DNA of 64,000 bases from Eretmocerus hayati (taxonomy: Eukaryota; Arthropoda; Insecta; Hymenoptera; Aphelinidae). The translations under genes were made by a program, and so were the position numbers. Position 1 is the stretch's first letter; each line of letters opens with the position of its first letter. Under the pieces are notes generated by a model. That model saw only the letters and a list, made by a program, of their open reading frames with translations, made no database searches and had not been told where the DNA came from. This document shows positions 8,828-26,460 of this stretch, one piece after another. The stretch lies in contig CM056743.1 of assembly GCA_029851415.1 (NCBI GenBank), positions 33,000,714 through 33,064,713 on the forward strand, given 5' to 3'.

Positions 8828-9090
8828 GCACGAATACAGCGCGGGATAGACGTATACCGCGCGGGATAGACGTATACCGCACGAATACCGCGCGGGATAG
8901 ACGTATACCGCACGAATACCGCGCGGGATAGACGTATACCGTACGAATACCGCGCAGGATAGACGTATACCGTACGAATACCGCGCGGGATAGACGTATA
9001 CCGTACGAATACCGCGCGGGATAGACGTATACCGCACGAATACCGCGCGGGATAGACGTATACCGCACGAATACCGCGCGGGATAGACGT
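8828..9090 (-). repeat. 31-bp tandem array, right, inverted (about 9 units)
   Basis: Same 31-bp unit as 6279-6464 but reverse-complemented. It has about nine units, one shortened to 20 bp and the last cut at 26 bp. About 20 bp of inner flank (…GTGCGGTCTCATGT) is shared between the two arrays, so they form an inverted pair around 6465-8827. The array ends ~130 bp before the TATA box of the 9263 gene. Confidence 0.9.
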
Positions 9091-9220
9091 GGACTGATGA
9101 TGGCGTCTCAGTAACGTTGCCAGGGTCTGGATGTCGAGATGCCAGAACTGAATGATTCACAGTCATACACCATTCTGGCACTTTTGAGCATGCGTGGCAA
9201 TGAATCGGTGCGCGGAAGCA

Positions 9221-9228
9221 TATAAAAA
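9221..9228 (+). promoter_or_regulatory. TATA box of the 9263 gene
   Basis: TATAAAAA preceded by GCGGAAGCA. The predicted start site is near 9251, and the first ATG after it is 9263. This rules out the earlier in-frame ATG at 9194, which is upstream of the TATA box. Confidence 0.6.
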
Positions 9229-9262
9229 GCTCAGCCACTGTGTCATTTGCCATTGCACTACC

Positions 9263-9754
9263 ATGGGTCTCTACTACAACACTTGCATACATTTCCTCGA
9301 TGAGAATGGGCAGTCGAAGAGGAAGCTGAAACTGCCGTGCAGCAGGGATGATACCATCACTGAATATTGGAAATTCTTGCCGGGTGAAATGGGAATCAGC
9401 ATAAATTTCCATCATAACGGAGAGTTGTGCAAGGAATGCATCGAATCTGCCAGGATAGATTTCAACATAGTGGATGAAAATCTGTGGGTGGAGAATCGTT
9501 TCTTCTACAATTTTGACACCAATTATTACTATAAAGAGCATTCGAAACTTGTGATCACAGACGTAGATCTTTATCTCATGAAAGTGAATCGACCTGAGAC
9601 GCCACTGCTATGCAAACTGAAAGCTTGTGTAGAGAAGATGAATGAGTGTGGGATAAGCAAGAATGACCATCCACGTATGGAGTCAATGAACATCAGAGTC
9701 GTGGAGGAATATGATTGGATAACATTTTCAGACGATTGGGAAGTATTCCACTGA
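9263..9754 (+). CDS. Orphan viral-element protein, 163 aa
   Basis: ATG 9263 is the first start codon after the TATA box and sits in a good context (ACCATGG). I do not recognise the protein. It has a Cys-containing first half (a 'LCKECIES' pair near residue 55), many aromatic residues (FFYNFDTNYYY) and an acidic end (FSDDWEVFH). There is no signal peptide or membrane helix. Codon use and strand match the preceding genes. It is controlled, if the layout is read correctly, by the right-hand 31-bp array. The mini-ORF at 9786 follows 31 nt downstream. Confidence 0.6.
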   Translation: MGLYYNTCIHFLDENGQSKRKLKLPCSRDDTITEYWKFLPGEMGISINFHHNGELCKECIESARIDFNIVDENLWVENRFFYNFDTNYYYKEHSKLVITDVDLYLMKVNRPETPLLCKLKACVEKMNECGISKNDHPRMESMNIRVVEEYDWITFSDDWEVFH

Positions 9755-9785
9755 TGGATTAGAAACTAGACGACCGTTGAGGATC

Positions 9786-9956
9786 ATGGATCATCGCATG
9801 CCATCAATGCCTATTGTGGAGTTTACGCCTGAGCCAATCTTCCCGAGAGGACTTCCAAAACCCATCATCAGATACAGGGAGGATGTTGAGAGGCAGCCAT
9901 GGATCAGGATTCCAACTCGACCACGAGCTATACCAACATCACGAAGATTATTGTGA
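9786..9956 (+). CDS. Proline/arginine-rich mini-ORF, 56 aa
   Basis: ATG 9786 to TGA 9954-9956, 31 nt after the previous stop and on the same strand. The product is Pro-rich and basic (MPIVEFTPEPIFPRG, then many Arg). It has no recognisable domain. Dense proline and absence of stops suggest a real short protein or a tail of the neighbouring product after a frameshift; evidence is thin. Confidence 0.35.
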   Translation: MDHRMPSMPIVEFTPEPIFPRGLPKPIIRYREDVERQPWIRIPTRPRAIPTSRRLL

Positions 9957-10099
9957 GCATTCACTTATGGAGGAGTGATTAATTGGATGCACTCCACAGG
10001 TGTGGGGCGTGGCTGGGGCCCCCACCAATCTCACTCGTTGGAACTTGCATTGGCCAATCAGAGCATTCATGTTACATAGAGATGAGGCCATAGCTCCCC

Positions 10100-10287
10100 G
10101 GTGAGGCCGTACCCTCCCTAGGGGGTCCCCCGTTGAGGCCGTACCCGGTGAGGCCGTACCCTCCCTAGGGGGTCCCTCGTTGAGGCCGTACCCGGTGAGG
10201 CCGTACCCTCCCTAGGGGGTTCCCCGTTGAGGCCGTACCCGGTGAGGCCGTACCCTCCCTAGGGGGTCCCCCGTTGAGGCCGTACCC
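10100..10287 (+). repeat. 47-bp GC-rich tandem repeat (4 copies)
   Basis: Four copies with exact 47-bp period, each containing GGTGAGGCCGTACCC, a palindromic CCCTCCCTAGGGGG core and GTTGAGGCCGTACC. It is flanked on both sides by TAGCTCC (10091 and 10291). It lies where virus-like coding ends, so it may be part of the element's terminal region. No matching copy is visible at the window start, which is inside the polymerase. Confidence 0.85.
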
Positions 10288-10385
10288 CCCTAGCTCCACT
10301 ACTCTCCAATTTGAAGAAAAACGAATGAAAGTCGACTATTACAGGCTGCGAAACGATTGCTGCTTGCTAAAGACGGCAGTGTGCC

Positions 10386-10391
10386 AATAAA
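10386..10391 (+). promoter_or_regulatory. Poly(A) signal AATAAA
   Basis: Canonical hexamer about 430 nt after the last mini-ORF of the viral block and 100 nt past the 47-bp repeat. It is the first such signal on the + strand there. Confidence 0.3.
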
Positions 10392-13300
10392 CCGCCTAAT
10401 TCAATAATGTTCAAAAATGACACAAAAATGGCTTGCTTGATGATGCTCTAAGAGGATGTAAAGGTCGCGGGCAAGTTTCCCTCTTGATTTAGGGTTACTA
10501 CAACATGTTTTGGTGAGCAAACTCAACTCGAATCGCAAAGAACATTGCAGTATATCTCGAATTTCAAACGCTGTCCTAATTTGCCCCCAAAACTGTCCTA
10601 AAGTGCCCCCAAACGCGGGGCGAATTAAAACAGTTTTTTTTTCTCAAACTTCAAAGAAAAGTATGAACGCTAAGACCTAGAGGTCTGAAAATTTTTTTAC
10701 AACCTATTCAATAGTTGAAGTTCAAAGTCCCACAGCGCGACTAGACCCAAGTATCGCCAGATAGCCCCACTGCAAAACCTGTCCTAATTCGCCCCACTCT
10801 CCCCTATTGATGTCATTCGACCAATTCATTGATCTTGATATTCTTCTTGTTTAAGGAAATAGTCGAAAATCACTTAAATGATAAGGTTATTGACTAATCA
10901 TGAGTGATGTCGATAGAAAAAAATCATGAGTAATTTCTTGGATGAATAGTGTGGAATGGTTGCGCTTCGAACAGGTAAGATTCCATTTCATTAATCCAAT
11001 AAATTCCATTTGTATATTACATACAATCATTAGCGACACGTACCAAGATAAGTATAATCTGTGAAAGAAAAAAAGGAGCACAACTATCATATACATTTTT
11101 CACGAACATCACTCATCTGTTTCGCAGATAATTGAAATTCATCAGGAATGGCCGACGTGCAATTTTCTTATCTTATCAGAATCAGAACTCAGATCTCTAA
11201 CGTACAACCCTGCGCATTTTTATAAGCAACAAACAGACCGATGGAATAATTCTCTTTGACCAAAATTTACTCAACAAACTAATTTCAACATTCTCCACTG
11301 AAACCAGGATATATGTACCGTTATCTAGATGAGTGAAAATAGTTACAAGTAAAAATGGCTGAAATAGAAAGTCCCAAAATTACTCATTCCTTCTGTTTTT
11401 GCATTCGTGAAGCGACGGAATGCTCGGTTTTAAAAAACCCCAAAGTGATTGCCAAATTTCCATCATATGATGACCAAAATTCTTGATCACATGGTTATAC
11501 TCACACGTGGAATTAAATTCGTACCGTTCTTCGCTATCTGATCAATTGTGCTTCACTTTTGAAACAACTTAGAAGGAAAACTTGCATAAACTAAAGTTAT
11601 TATCCAACCACCCAATAGATGCAAAATTCTTCCACTTGGTTATTTGCGATTGAATGTCCCACTGGCTGGTGAATGAATCATTCAAAAATTCAAAAATTTT
11701 TTATCGTGTAATAAAGAATAGCTATAGACCCATGGTAGCTGCTTATAATAGCTAAATTTATTACAGGAAAATTCTACAACTTCTACGAAATATCCATCAT
11801 ACTCAGCTCGTAGTACACGCACAACACTTGTAACCAAAAAAAGTACCTCGCATGTTACATCGTCGCTTCTCTACTTTTCCAGTACACTAAAAAAAACTAA
11901 CATCTCTCTGAAGCACTGCTCTCGCTTTTCAGCTTTGCTTTCAATCCTCATCACACATTCATTGCCAGACACAGCTTTCCTACCATAGACATCACCCATT
12001 TCAACAACTTTATATGTCTATAGTGAAAAGGGAGACTGAGCTACTCTATAACATCTCTTGAAACCCTAAAAACCGCAACGAAAGCCAATGCGATATACTG
12101 CACCACGAAAAAGCTCACCGCAAGCTCATCCCTGACTCACTACAAATATCAACTCAATACATTTACTATAGAGTAGACCGTAGCTTTCAGTAACCGTTAA
12201 AGTTCATTCATCTATCCAGTCATTCGCTCGTACGATTATACAGTATTCCGTTCTCAAAACCATTAAAGACTATTCATCTACGTTTACTATAACTTGCTAT
12301 AAGTAACTGAGAAATGTCCCTAAGGAGTACAGTGACACTTGGAGATTTTCAGTATCGCACTTTTTCACGATCAAGAAAAACGTTTTGTCAAAGTGGACAT
12401 GCAAGCTGTAAAAGAAGGTAATTTATCACTCAAGTCTTGATGCTTTGCTCCCACGTGGCTGGTTCTTGATGCGTCAGTCTTAAAGACTACTAGGAAAAGG
12501 AAAAGTTTGGGTAGGTTGGAGTGGTTGGGATGAGGAATTGAGATTCGGTGGAAATTAGCAAAAGGAGTTGGTTTAGGGAGATTCGAGAAAGGAAGGATGA
12601 GGTTCAGTAGGGTTCATTCGGAGAATTGTCTGATCATTAATTTGCAAGTTATCGAGGGGTGGATATGATCTTGGGTTGGATATATCTATTCGGATATGCG
12701 TAGTTGAATGGAAATTGTTCTGGTTCTGTAGAATATCAGTAGGATCTAATTTGAAAGTTGGGGAGGATTCTCACATGAATTTGAGGATACACGCTGTCGT
12801 TTGAAATTGTTAAGGTGGGCGATATCGTATTTTAGTATGCTAATCGAGATGCAAATTCTTGCAGTGAATGGTATAATAACACTTTGATACGATGCCAGGA
12901 CCTCATATACTTGCGATTTTTTCATTAATTCGAATGAAAGAAGATTCAATGCTTATCTAGAGCGAATAAGATAGCCGCTGATTTCGAAGATTTCGGAGAT
13001 GCTCATTCAACGGTTTTCTTTCATTTCGTGGATATCGTGGATCTCATCATTTCGGGAATGTGAGAAAATAAATTGAGCATTATATGAAATACAATTACTT
13101 AATCTTGCAGCTTCTGCCTTTGTATTTCATGTTCAGTGGAAAGAAAGACCTCGATAAATGTGAGATTGTGAGGTCTGACTTTTTTCCTTCTTTGTTCTAT
13201 GTCAATAACGCATTCGTTCTCGCATTCGTCACAAGAATGGAATTTAACTATAGTTTAATCATAGAAATGAATCTTCGAAAACTTAATAAATATTCAAATT

Positions 13301-14408
13301 TGCGATCCATGTGAAAATCAAATTTTCATAATCACAATCACAATAAGTGTAGAAATCTTAGTGTCAGCATCATTCCCGCGTCCTTTTGATTCGTTCGCCA
13401 AATAGAGGACTACTTTTCTTTCTTCCGTTTAGAGGATTATTTTTAATATAACTCTTATCTGAATTAGGTGAATCATTCTGAAATCATAGGTTTCAGAGAT
13501 CTTTGTTCTTTTCTTCTCGTGAGCGCGCAGAAGGAGATATTGGACGATTTCTTGTGAAATTTTGTCCTTCAAAGGTTCGAGTGATTGTCTGAATTTTTTG
13601 AGATTGTTCTTCCCATCTAGATAAGAGTTATCGACAATATATCGTCATCCTGCAAATCCATAATTATGTATTCGACTCAAACTATCTCTTAGGTACTCAA
13701 ATGGTTCTGAGGATGATTTGTGATCCCTTCGGAGAAATCAGAATTCTTGGTAGAAATTGAATTTATTCCAATTTGACGGATATCAACCTGTCTTCCTCTG
13801 AGTTTATCATGGCGCAGCTGATTCTTATCTGCTGTCATATCTCGAAAAATTCAATCACGAGGCACAATCTCGTACCAAGTAAACTCTCAAATCAAATAGA
13901 CATCATTCATCCAAAATTTGACGAAGAAAGGAATTCATCCAAGATTCTTGCTCAAACGGAACATTCATTCAACTCAAGCCAGCAAGAAATAAAACAGAGA
14001 TCTTCCCTTTAGCTGGTACATGAATAGAGAAAGAATCAGTTCTACTGCCCCACTGAAGGTAATTTTTTGTTCCTGGAAACTTGTCTTTTTTATTCGCTTT
14101 TTTTCCTTTCTCGACAACCTAAACCCCAAACTTCCATGTCGATTTCCATCACTATATATTAAACGCAGTACCCCTACATCCCTTTCGTAATGGATGAATT
14201 CTTCCAGTGGATGGGATAAAGAGAGTAGTAGTCTGCAGCGTATTCATGCCCTGAAGCAACAATGATTCGAACCAGAATATCAGATGTACATATATAGGTA
14301 GTTCATAGCCCATGGCTCAGAGCCAGCAACAGCGAAAGTTGAATTCGTCTGGGGATAAATTTCTTCAAAGCTCCCCTTGCGATATGCCAGAAACCCAAGC
14401 TTTCAAAG

Positions 14409-14461
14409 GTGAGTATGCGTGAGTATGTGTGAGTGTGTGTGTATGTGTGTGTGTGTGTGTT
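14409..14461. repeat. GT/GTAT microsatellite
   Basis: A run of GTGAGTATG and GTGTGT units, pure GT at its 3' end. Confidence 0.8.
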
Positions 14462-14959
14462 CATGAGAGTATGGTAAAATGTAGGAATATACAGAGGAAG
14501 TTTTGAATATGCTGCGACCAGATAGTCTGAAGCAGTATGCGTTATTTATTATTAAGAACAACTAATATCAGCAGTTGGCTGTGTAATATCGTAAGCCTGA
14601 GGGATAATACTGTTAGAGTTACATCACCCGCAAATCGTAAGAGCTTAGGGGACTTTTAGTTAGTTTATCGGGATAACTACTTCGGCATGACTTATTCAAC
14701 TATCCGTTCGTGGCGGGATTTGGGCTGATCTTAGAATGTATTGGGGTTCCCTTCCAGTTTGGGTAAATTTGAAAAGATGTCACTGAGTATACTCTGAATT
14801 ATCATAATAGATGTGAGTAAAGTTGAAACTTTCTACCGTGTTCCTACAGAAACAACATATCATTATAATCAAAGAAAAACATCAGTCCAAAATTTGTCCA
14901 TCCTGATCCCGGGTATTGAATCGCCTGTGTGGATGGGGTAGAGTATAATGAGTGCCTGT

Positions 14960-15345
14960 ATGGCTCATGGATGGGTAGATGGATGCATGGGTAGGTGAGT
15001 AGGTGGGTAAGTGGTCGGATGGATGGATGGTCGGGGACGATCTGGGACATTTTGGTACGGTCTAGGATGGTCTGCAATTTAACGTCTTAGAACGGTCTGG
15101 AATGGTCTGAAACGGTCTGATACGGTCTAGAATGGTCGAGGACAGTCTGGTGCAGTCTGGGACGATTTGGGGCATTCTAGTATGGTCTGAGACAATCTGG
15201 TCTAGGCTAGACTGGGCTGGGCTGTCTAAAATATAATACGTGTCCGCGTGAGTAACGGATGGCGGCGCGGAAGATTCGGTAGGTGGGTAAGTTGATGATC
15301 GGGTGAGCGGATTGATGAGTGGGTAGTTGGACGGGTTGGTGAGTG
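14960..15345. repeat. Degenerate ~10-bp minisatellite
   Basis: Many diverged units of the type ACGGTCTGGA, flanked by GGATGG/GGTGGGTA-type words. Minus-strand open frames through it are Pro/Thr/Ser/Tyr-rich by composition only. Confidence 0.6.
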
Positions 15346-18300
15346 ATTTGACTATTCGCGGCATCAGTTCAATAAAATTTCATCTTCACAAACTTCAGAA
15401 GGAACCTCATTTGATACCATCAACTGATCATTATCAATCATGGGGGGGGGGGTCCATCAATATATCCATTTGAAAGAACTCTTGTGTCCAACACCTTTTA
15501 ATTACACGTCACCCCTTTGAAATATTGGGGGGGGGGGTGAGATGGTTTGATACTTTCTGAAGTTCTGTGTGATAACAGCGAAGAGTCAGTTATTGAGAAA
15601 GCTACGTTTCGAAGAGCCACGAAGTACCCAAAAAGCAATAATTCTGAGACCGCAAAAATATGAATGGAGAAATATTTGTGCCTCAGAACTGCGTAAGGAT
15701 GAGGATGCGGAGGGAAAAATCAGAATTTTGAATGTGACAACCAAGATTCGAGATGCCAAGAGTCTTGGGCATTCTTCCCGAAATTTTGGGCTCCTCGAAC
15801 ACTTATTCTCAAATGTTGGCAACCTAGAATGTAGTTGTTCCTAATTCTTGTATGTCCGGGCATTCAGAAATCTCTCCCTTCTTGGTCCCAGAATTCCTTA
15901 TGTCTGCTCTTCCATGATATTGTATTTCAAATTTCTGTCCCTTTCTCCAATTTCCAGCTATTCGGATCGATTAAAACTTTCTGAGTTTATGGCTTCCCGA
16001 TAAATTCAATGGATCATATCATGATTGTGGAACTACTCCGCCATTACAGGTCTTCCATCAAAACTTCCTTTCCTATTCCAAGAACTTCTATGATCATCAA
16101 ATTCCCTCGATTTTGATATAAGAAACTGAAAAAAAACATGAACATTGCACCGGAGAATTTTTGAGCATGTAAGGATTCTAATCAGCTTCGGCACAAGGGA
16201 TGTCAATAACCAATAGGTCCCTGTCCACTCAAGCTCACACTAATAGCTTTGCTTGATTACAGGAGACTGCGAGTGAAGTTTAATCCAATTCAAGTCAGTT
16301 GCCAACAGGAGCACGCAACCCATCAAGTCTAAGAGGATTTGATGGAGCTAGAGCAAAGGCTTCCATCTAGTTAGTTTTCCAGCCACTAAGATGATTTGAA
16401 CGAGAAAAATCACGATCATCTTGATTGTTGCACCATCATTTCCTGCTAACCCGATAAAATATGTTGAGCTATTTTATTCCTAAAAAATGTGTTTACCCTT
16501 ATTGCGATTCTTCATTTCCAATGAATAGACCTTTGAAGATCGCAGCTTAAACTACACTCACAAATGCTTTACCCCAAACGCATAACATCCCTACCAAATA
16601 TCTACAATCATATTTCAATGCATAACCATGTAGACTTAGGTACTAGAAGATAATAGGAATGCGGAAGCAATACCCTAAGTAATACAGATTCAAAGCAGGC
16701 CAGACTGCCCGGAATTTGCGGAAACGCTTTTGCAAACGATATCGCAGTTATAGAGGGCTTTCTCACTTCCCATGGCTATTCGTAGTCACAAATTTTGGCG
16801 AGTCTCAGCAGGTTAGTATAGCACCAGCTGCGGAAAGGAGAATTCCCTTAATTCGCATTCTTCCACTCTACTGAGAAAAGGCGAGGAAAGTTGAGATTCT
16901 TTATAATATCTTCCATAATCGTGCAAAGAAACGAGCGTACCCGCTATATCATTTATTTGATTGCGTAATATCTCGTCTGCTCACACATACAAATATATAT
17001 GTATTATATATAGAAAGATGAAAGTAGAGGGTTGAGGAAAAATAGGAGTGAGATAAGGAGATAAAACCACAGAGAGATTCTGTGAACATGGAATTGTATT
17101 AATAGAGAGAATCTCTTTTGTCTCTGTCTCTTTTTTCGGTCTTGTAGGGAATGGACTTCATGGTTATTGCGCAATTCGACGCCAGGTTGGATATAGTTTT
17201 AGCTGATTGTTTGAGTTTAGAAGACATTCTTTGTTGACGCACGAGGATGAAAGTTTAGCCTTCTTGGAATGGGAGTTTCGTAACGGTACTTTGCCAGATT
17301 TCTTGGATATGACATGAATTTTTCATTGCAAACTGTACGAATTCATGAGGGACATTGTGGAGTTCCTCTTAAGCATCACTCATAATTTTCTAGAAATTAT
17401 TTTATGATGATTTGACGGAACATTCAATTTAGTGAGGATGAGTAAAAAAAAGCTGAATGGACAAGTTGATTCGATAATGAATCACGAAAGACAAAGCAAT
17501 TCTGCTTTGTTTCAGATGAATAGGATCGAGCCTATTCACATTTATTGGATAAACTCTATTCCAGTCTGGTTTTCTATCGACTTGGCTCTTCTCTCAAGAC
17601 ATTCATGTGCGTGAGCATGTCAAAATCAATATTGCAAAATTCCTTGAATCTTCAAGCTAGATGAGAAGCATCCCACAATGTACATGGAAGTGTGAGAATA
17701 TTTTCAATACTCTCTAAAAGAGTTCGAGTGATATTTATCATTCGAATTTTGAGTAACTAGCCAAATCTAGCCAATTGGCTGGCTTTTGAGTAAAGAGCTC
17801 CAAGTCAGAAAACGACTCGCTTCGAGTGAAATTTCTAGGCATAAATATACAAGAAACGACAGTCAGAAATCAAACGAACACATTGTTTTACACCAAAGGC
17901 CTTATGCAAGTCACTATAAAAGGAATCAATTTTGAGGCAAAGGAATGGTAAAAATTTATGGCCCTCTGCAAGAATGCATGAAACCTGTCTATGTGTTTTA
18001 GACCTGCTGAAGATGAAATATACTTCCTGTATTCAATCAAATTACACGTCACACTTTTTTTTATCTGAATGGAGTTATCTAAATTCCCATTATTAGAATA
18101 GAGAACTCTGGTCTAATTTGCTCTGAGCTTATACAAATTGATATATTTCTGTCCTATCTTGATTTTCCAAATTTTTGATCTTCTTTTTCTTATGAAAATC
18201 GAGGTCTCGAATCAATCATATTGCATCTTCGCCATGAAGAGAACATTTTTCAACATATCGAAAATCTCCTAATCTTTTTGATAATGAAGAACGAAGCACT

Positions 18301-20775
18301 AGAACCGATTTCTCACTCATTGAATAATGATCTTCTCCCCAAGATCCAATGGGTCATCCTCTAATTTGCATAAAACGCAGATGATGCCATTGCACCAGTA
18401 AAATAAGTTGCATTGGTGAATCCCCCCTCCACATGCAATTTCCTACTTCACAGATTAGAGTAATTTTGATATTACCTCTCAAAAACTCATTATTCCCGAG
18501 TATCAATAAAAATCTCAAATTCGAGTGTGACAAAATTCCAATCATGTAGAGTATTTCAATTTCCCAAAGTGCAGCTACTAATGAAAATTTCAAGCCACTT
18601 CATTCACAAAAAAGCAAACAGCCCTACTGCTTTTCCAAACGATTTCCCAATGCCTCGATACCACTTACAAGCAATCCATTACAGTGAGTGCGAAAAATCA
18701 ATTTCCCATACCAATCGGTAATGCAAGCGTGCGCAAGTGCATGAAATTGTACTCTCTCATCGCGACGAGAGCCACTTCAAATTCTGATGATAATCATCAT
18801 AGTCGTATACTCCATACAAATCCCATAGCAATTCGGGCCCAATGCCATACTCTGGGAATATTTTCAAATTCTGCGTGCTCATAACACCATGTTCATCGAC
18901 TTTCTCGAGATATTATTTGAGGATATCGTGCAATGGTCAATCGACAATGGTTCTGGTTTACGTTATGTAAGTACTTATCATGAGCGCATCCGTTTCCGAA
19001 GTTGTAGTAGTGTGCGAAGACGATAAACGTAAAATCTAACTGCGCCACTTGTGCACATTGGGGCGGTTTATCCAGGAGATTGGAGGTTTGGCTTGGAAAT
19101 GCCTTGTGGCTCCTTCTACGATGCTGCAATATTTGGAAGTGTGCGAAGGGGGAATTTTTTTTTTTTTTTTTTTGTAACAAAACTTAGTTTTCTTCCATAT
19201 TTGGAGAGATTGATCTTCTGGATTGATGATATTTCGGATAAACGTGATTTTCATTTATTTACAGATAAGGTTCATTGACTCAATTGCTATGATTCTCCGT
19301 CAGTTGAATTCTCACCAATTATGATGATTCTCGATATCTTATGGTGATTTTCCATACTAGAACAATCAACTAACTCAAGAAATGTTGGGATTTCCTATCG
19401 AGAGAAAATCAGGATTACAAAATAACCACCGATACACAGTTCTCGATTCTCTCGACTGATCTCCATCCTGAAATCATGAATTTTCTTGAAAATAGTTCCA
19501 GGATGCAAATGTGATGAGCAAAGATCGTATTCTTCGCTCACGAGCTCTTGGATTTATTTGGTCATTTCCTGCAGAAATTTTGATCTGAAAACCGAAAATC
19601 CAGTTCGAGTATTCATCCCAAGGAGATCATCAAATCCATTGGTTTATACATTGGTCGCAGATAACAATGTCTTTTGATTATTGAGAATATATAGTTGTGC
19701 ATTTGGTTACCAGTTTCTCGGTATAACGAAAAAAAACCCCAGATTGTCATTCCAACACAAGATATAAACATATTTTTCATAAATCATAATAATTCATGTT
19801 ATTAACTTTCATCCTTCAACGACAGTAGGGTCCTCAATCTTTGCTCAAATACATCATTTTCATCAATAAGTTTCGTGAAAACAAGTGGAAACCGTTCGGT
19901 TTGTGAAAAACAATGAGCTCTCGACTCCCCATAGGCCTATTGTTTTATTTCGAAAGCTCTGAATACTTACCATCCAAGAACGATAATTCAGATCTTATCT
20001 CTTGATAAGGTAGGCAACATCACTGGATAAGTTGCTTCGTACCACCGGTGGCGTTCATTCGGGCCTTGCTACAGAATGATATTTCGACTTGCCTAATTTC
20101 GATGCTTTTTACGGAAGTATAATCGAATTACTGATCAACCTAATTTTGATAATCGAGTCCCCAATTCTCAATTTGAACTACAGAATGATATCCATGGGAC
20201 ATTACGGATAGGTCACTCTGAGGCTCAATGACAATGACTCAAACATGCAGTAATTCCAATTTACGAACGACTTCATCACTATCTAACCCATGAAGGCTAT
20301 GAAAATAATACCAAGGATGTATTACGAGACAAATGGATGAATTTGGAGAGGTTTTTGATAAATTGTAACAAGTTTATGATGAAAACTCAGCTTTCCTCCT
20401 AGGCATCAAAATTGAGTATGCGATTTACACTATGATATATTTTGCACTCAAAATGTCCATTTTCCATTATTCCTGTAAACTTTATTGAACATCGAATAGG
20501 TCAGTCACCGGTCGGAAGAGTTCGGGAGAATGAGTAGTCTATGTTTAGCTCAAGCTTCTACGATCAAAGTAGACATACTATTTCGAGCCTACTTCTGCAT
20601 GCCAATCAGTAGCGAAACTACTCAACAATCGATACGATCATGTTCGATGTCATTAAGATTCCAATACTCGTGTAGATTTTCAAGTTGAACAATAAAACTG
20701 CCAATCTAAGCTCTGAATGTGCATGGTCAGTTCATAATCAGGAGTCTGTGAAGACTGAAGCAATAATTCTGCAAT

Positions 20776-25414
<4,639 letters not shown>

Positions 25415-25647
25415 ACAAGAATTTGCGAAGAACACCATGTCGTGATTTATGAAGCAGAAATGACTCCTGAATATTTGATGAACTTAGAATGCTTTCATGT
25501 ATCCATGATTTAGTGAATTGGGAATTCTCACCACTGATTGGATCACCATAGTACATATGGGAATTTCATAAACTTGTCTATTCAATTCTACTAAAAAAAT
25601 CCTCTTTGAATAGTCCCTCATAACCAAATGAGAAATTCAATTTCACC

Positions 25648-25653
25648 AATAAA
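25648..25653 (+). promoter_or_regulatory. Poly(A) signal of HEMK1
   Basis: AATAAA about 234 nt after the HEMK1 stop codon. Confidence 0.45.
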
Positions 25654-26229
25654 ATTTTTAGATGTCTGGGATTTAAAATAATCCAAAGAATGAAATGGAT
25701 CAAATACATGATTTGCGCGGGATCATCTCGAATTTAATGGCATTCTGTTTTCATACGATTCCGTCACTTTGCCCTTGAGCGTGGACTACACAAATCGAAA
25801 TTGATAGCTGAGGATATCAAGATTCTCCATCGTTTTTGTCCCTCATGGATACATAAGTACTCATTTTCTTGCCACGCACATTTATTCCAGTCCTTCAAAT
25901 ATAACTCATTGTACTATTACTAAGACGTAATCATCATTCACAAACGTGATGAATCACAACTTCTCCTTTGCTTTCTTCAAAGAAGAGAAGTTGTTCTTGG
26001 CTCAGAAGATCTAATACCAAAGTTTCCAATCAGTCGAATTTCTTCTTCAACAAAACTTCTTCAATTTGGATGAAAGTAAAAACGGGAATCCTCTTACAAG
26101 CAGTGAAACTATTCTTAAAAGATCGAGAGAACATTCCCATAACCTCCCCAATGCCACCTCAATCAACTCGGAAGTACCACCCGAAATCTACACGGTAGAA
26201 CAAGACTTTCTATGCCCAACATTTTGACC

Positions 26230-26460
26230 GCAAGAAGAGCTGGGTCACCTTGGCGGCAAGACTCTGGGGTGTGACACTCTCCCGTCCCTGGTCAGCGCCG
26301 GCCAGAGCGTGAAGTCTGTAAAGCTCCATCTAGCGATTACGAGCACTAGGTGAGTCATCTCCGACTCTCCCGTCACTCGAAAGGCTCTCTAGGCTCCTGC
26401 GAAACCGAAACGATCCCGGTCAAATCCCCCGACGAGGGGTGGGTTCGGACATCTACTGGT
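26230..26460. repeat. GC-rich block, unassigned repeat
   Basis: Clearly richer in GC than its surroundings (CTCCCGTCCCTGGTCAGCGC, then CCCCGACGAGGGGTGGG). It may be the 5' part of the retrotransposon that follows or a separate insertion; no domain is visible. Confidence 0.3.

Larger units (their letters stand above)
10292..20775. other. 10.5-kb gene-free intergenic DNA
   Basis: No exon with recognisable protein content and consistent splice sites. It contains dispersed words such as TGTCCTAATTTGCCCC (about 10570-10800, related to those at 47.1-47.9 kb), a GT microsatellite (14409-14461), a degenerate GGTCTGG/GGATGG minisatellite (about 14960-15345), poly-G runs (15441-15450, 15529-15537) and a poly-T run (19157-19174). 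The open frames here are short and lack homology; the longest (15569-15844) is 91 aa and unrecognised. Confidence 0.6.

Noticed and set aside
6279..9090. CRISPR array
   Set aside because: The 31-bp units are directly contiguous with no spacers, and the context is eukaryotic.
8682..9541. Minus-strand open frames through the right array (repeated VYPARYS-type peptides)
   Set aside because: Repeat-driven open frames antisense to real genes; same peptides appear wherever the 31-bp unit occurs.
1..10300. Claim of a complete adintovirus or Polinton
   Set aside because: No integrase, packaging ATPase, protease or capsid genes are in the window and the left end is missing; only a virus-like element can be supported.
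15569..15844. 91-aa frame in the intergenic desert as a gene
   Set aside because: No domain, no splice context; its complement is equally open (15586-15822), which suggests chance.
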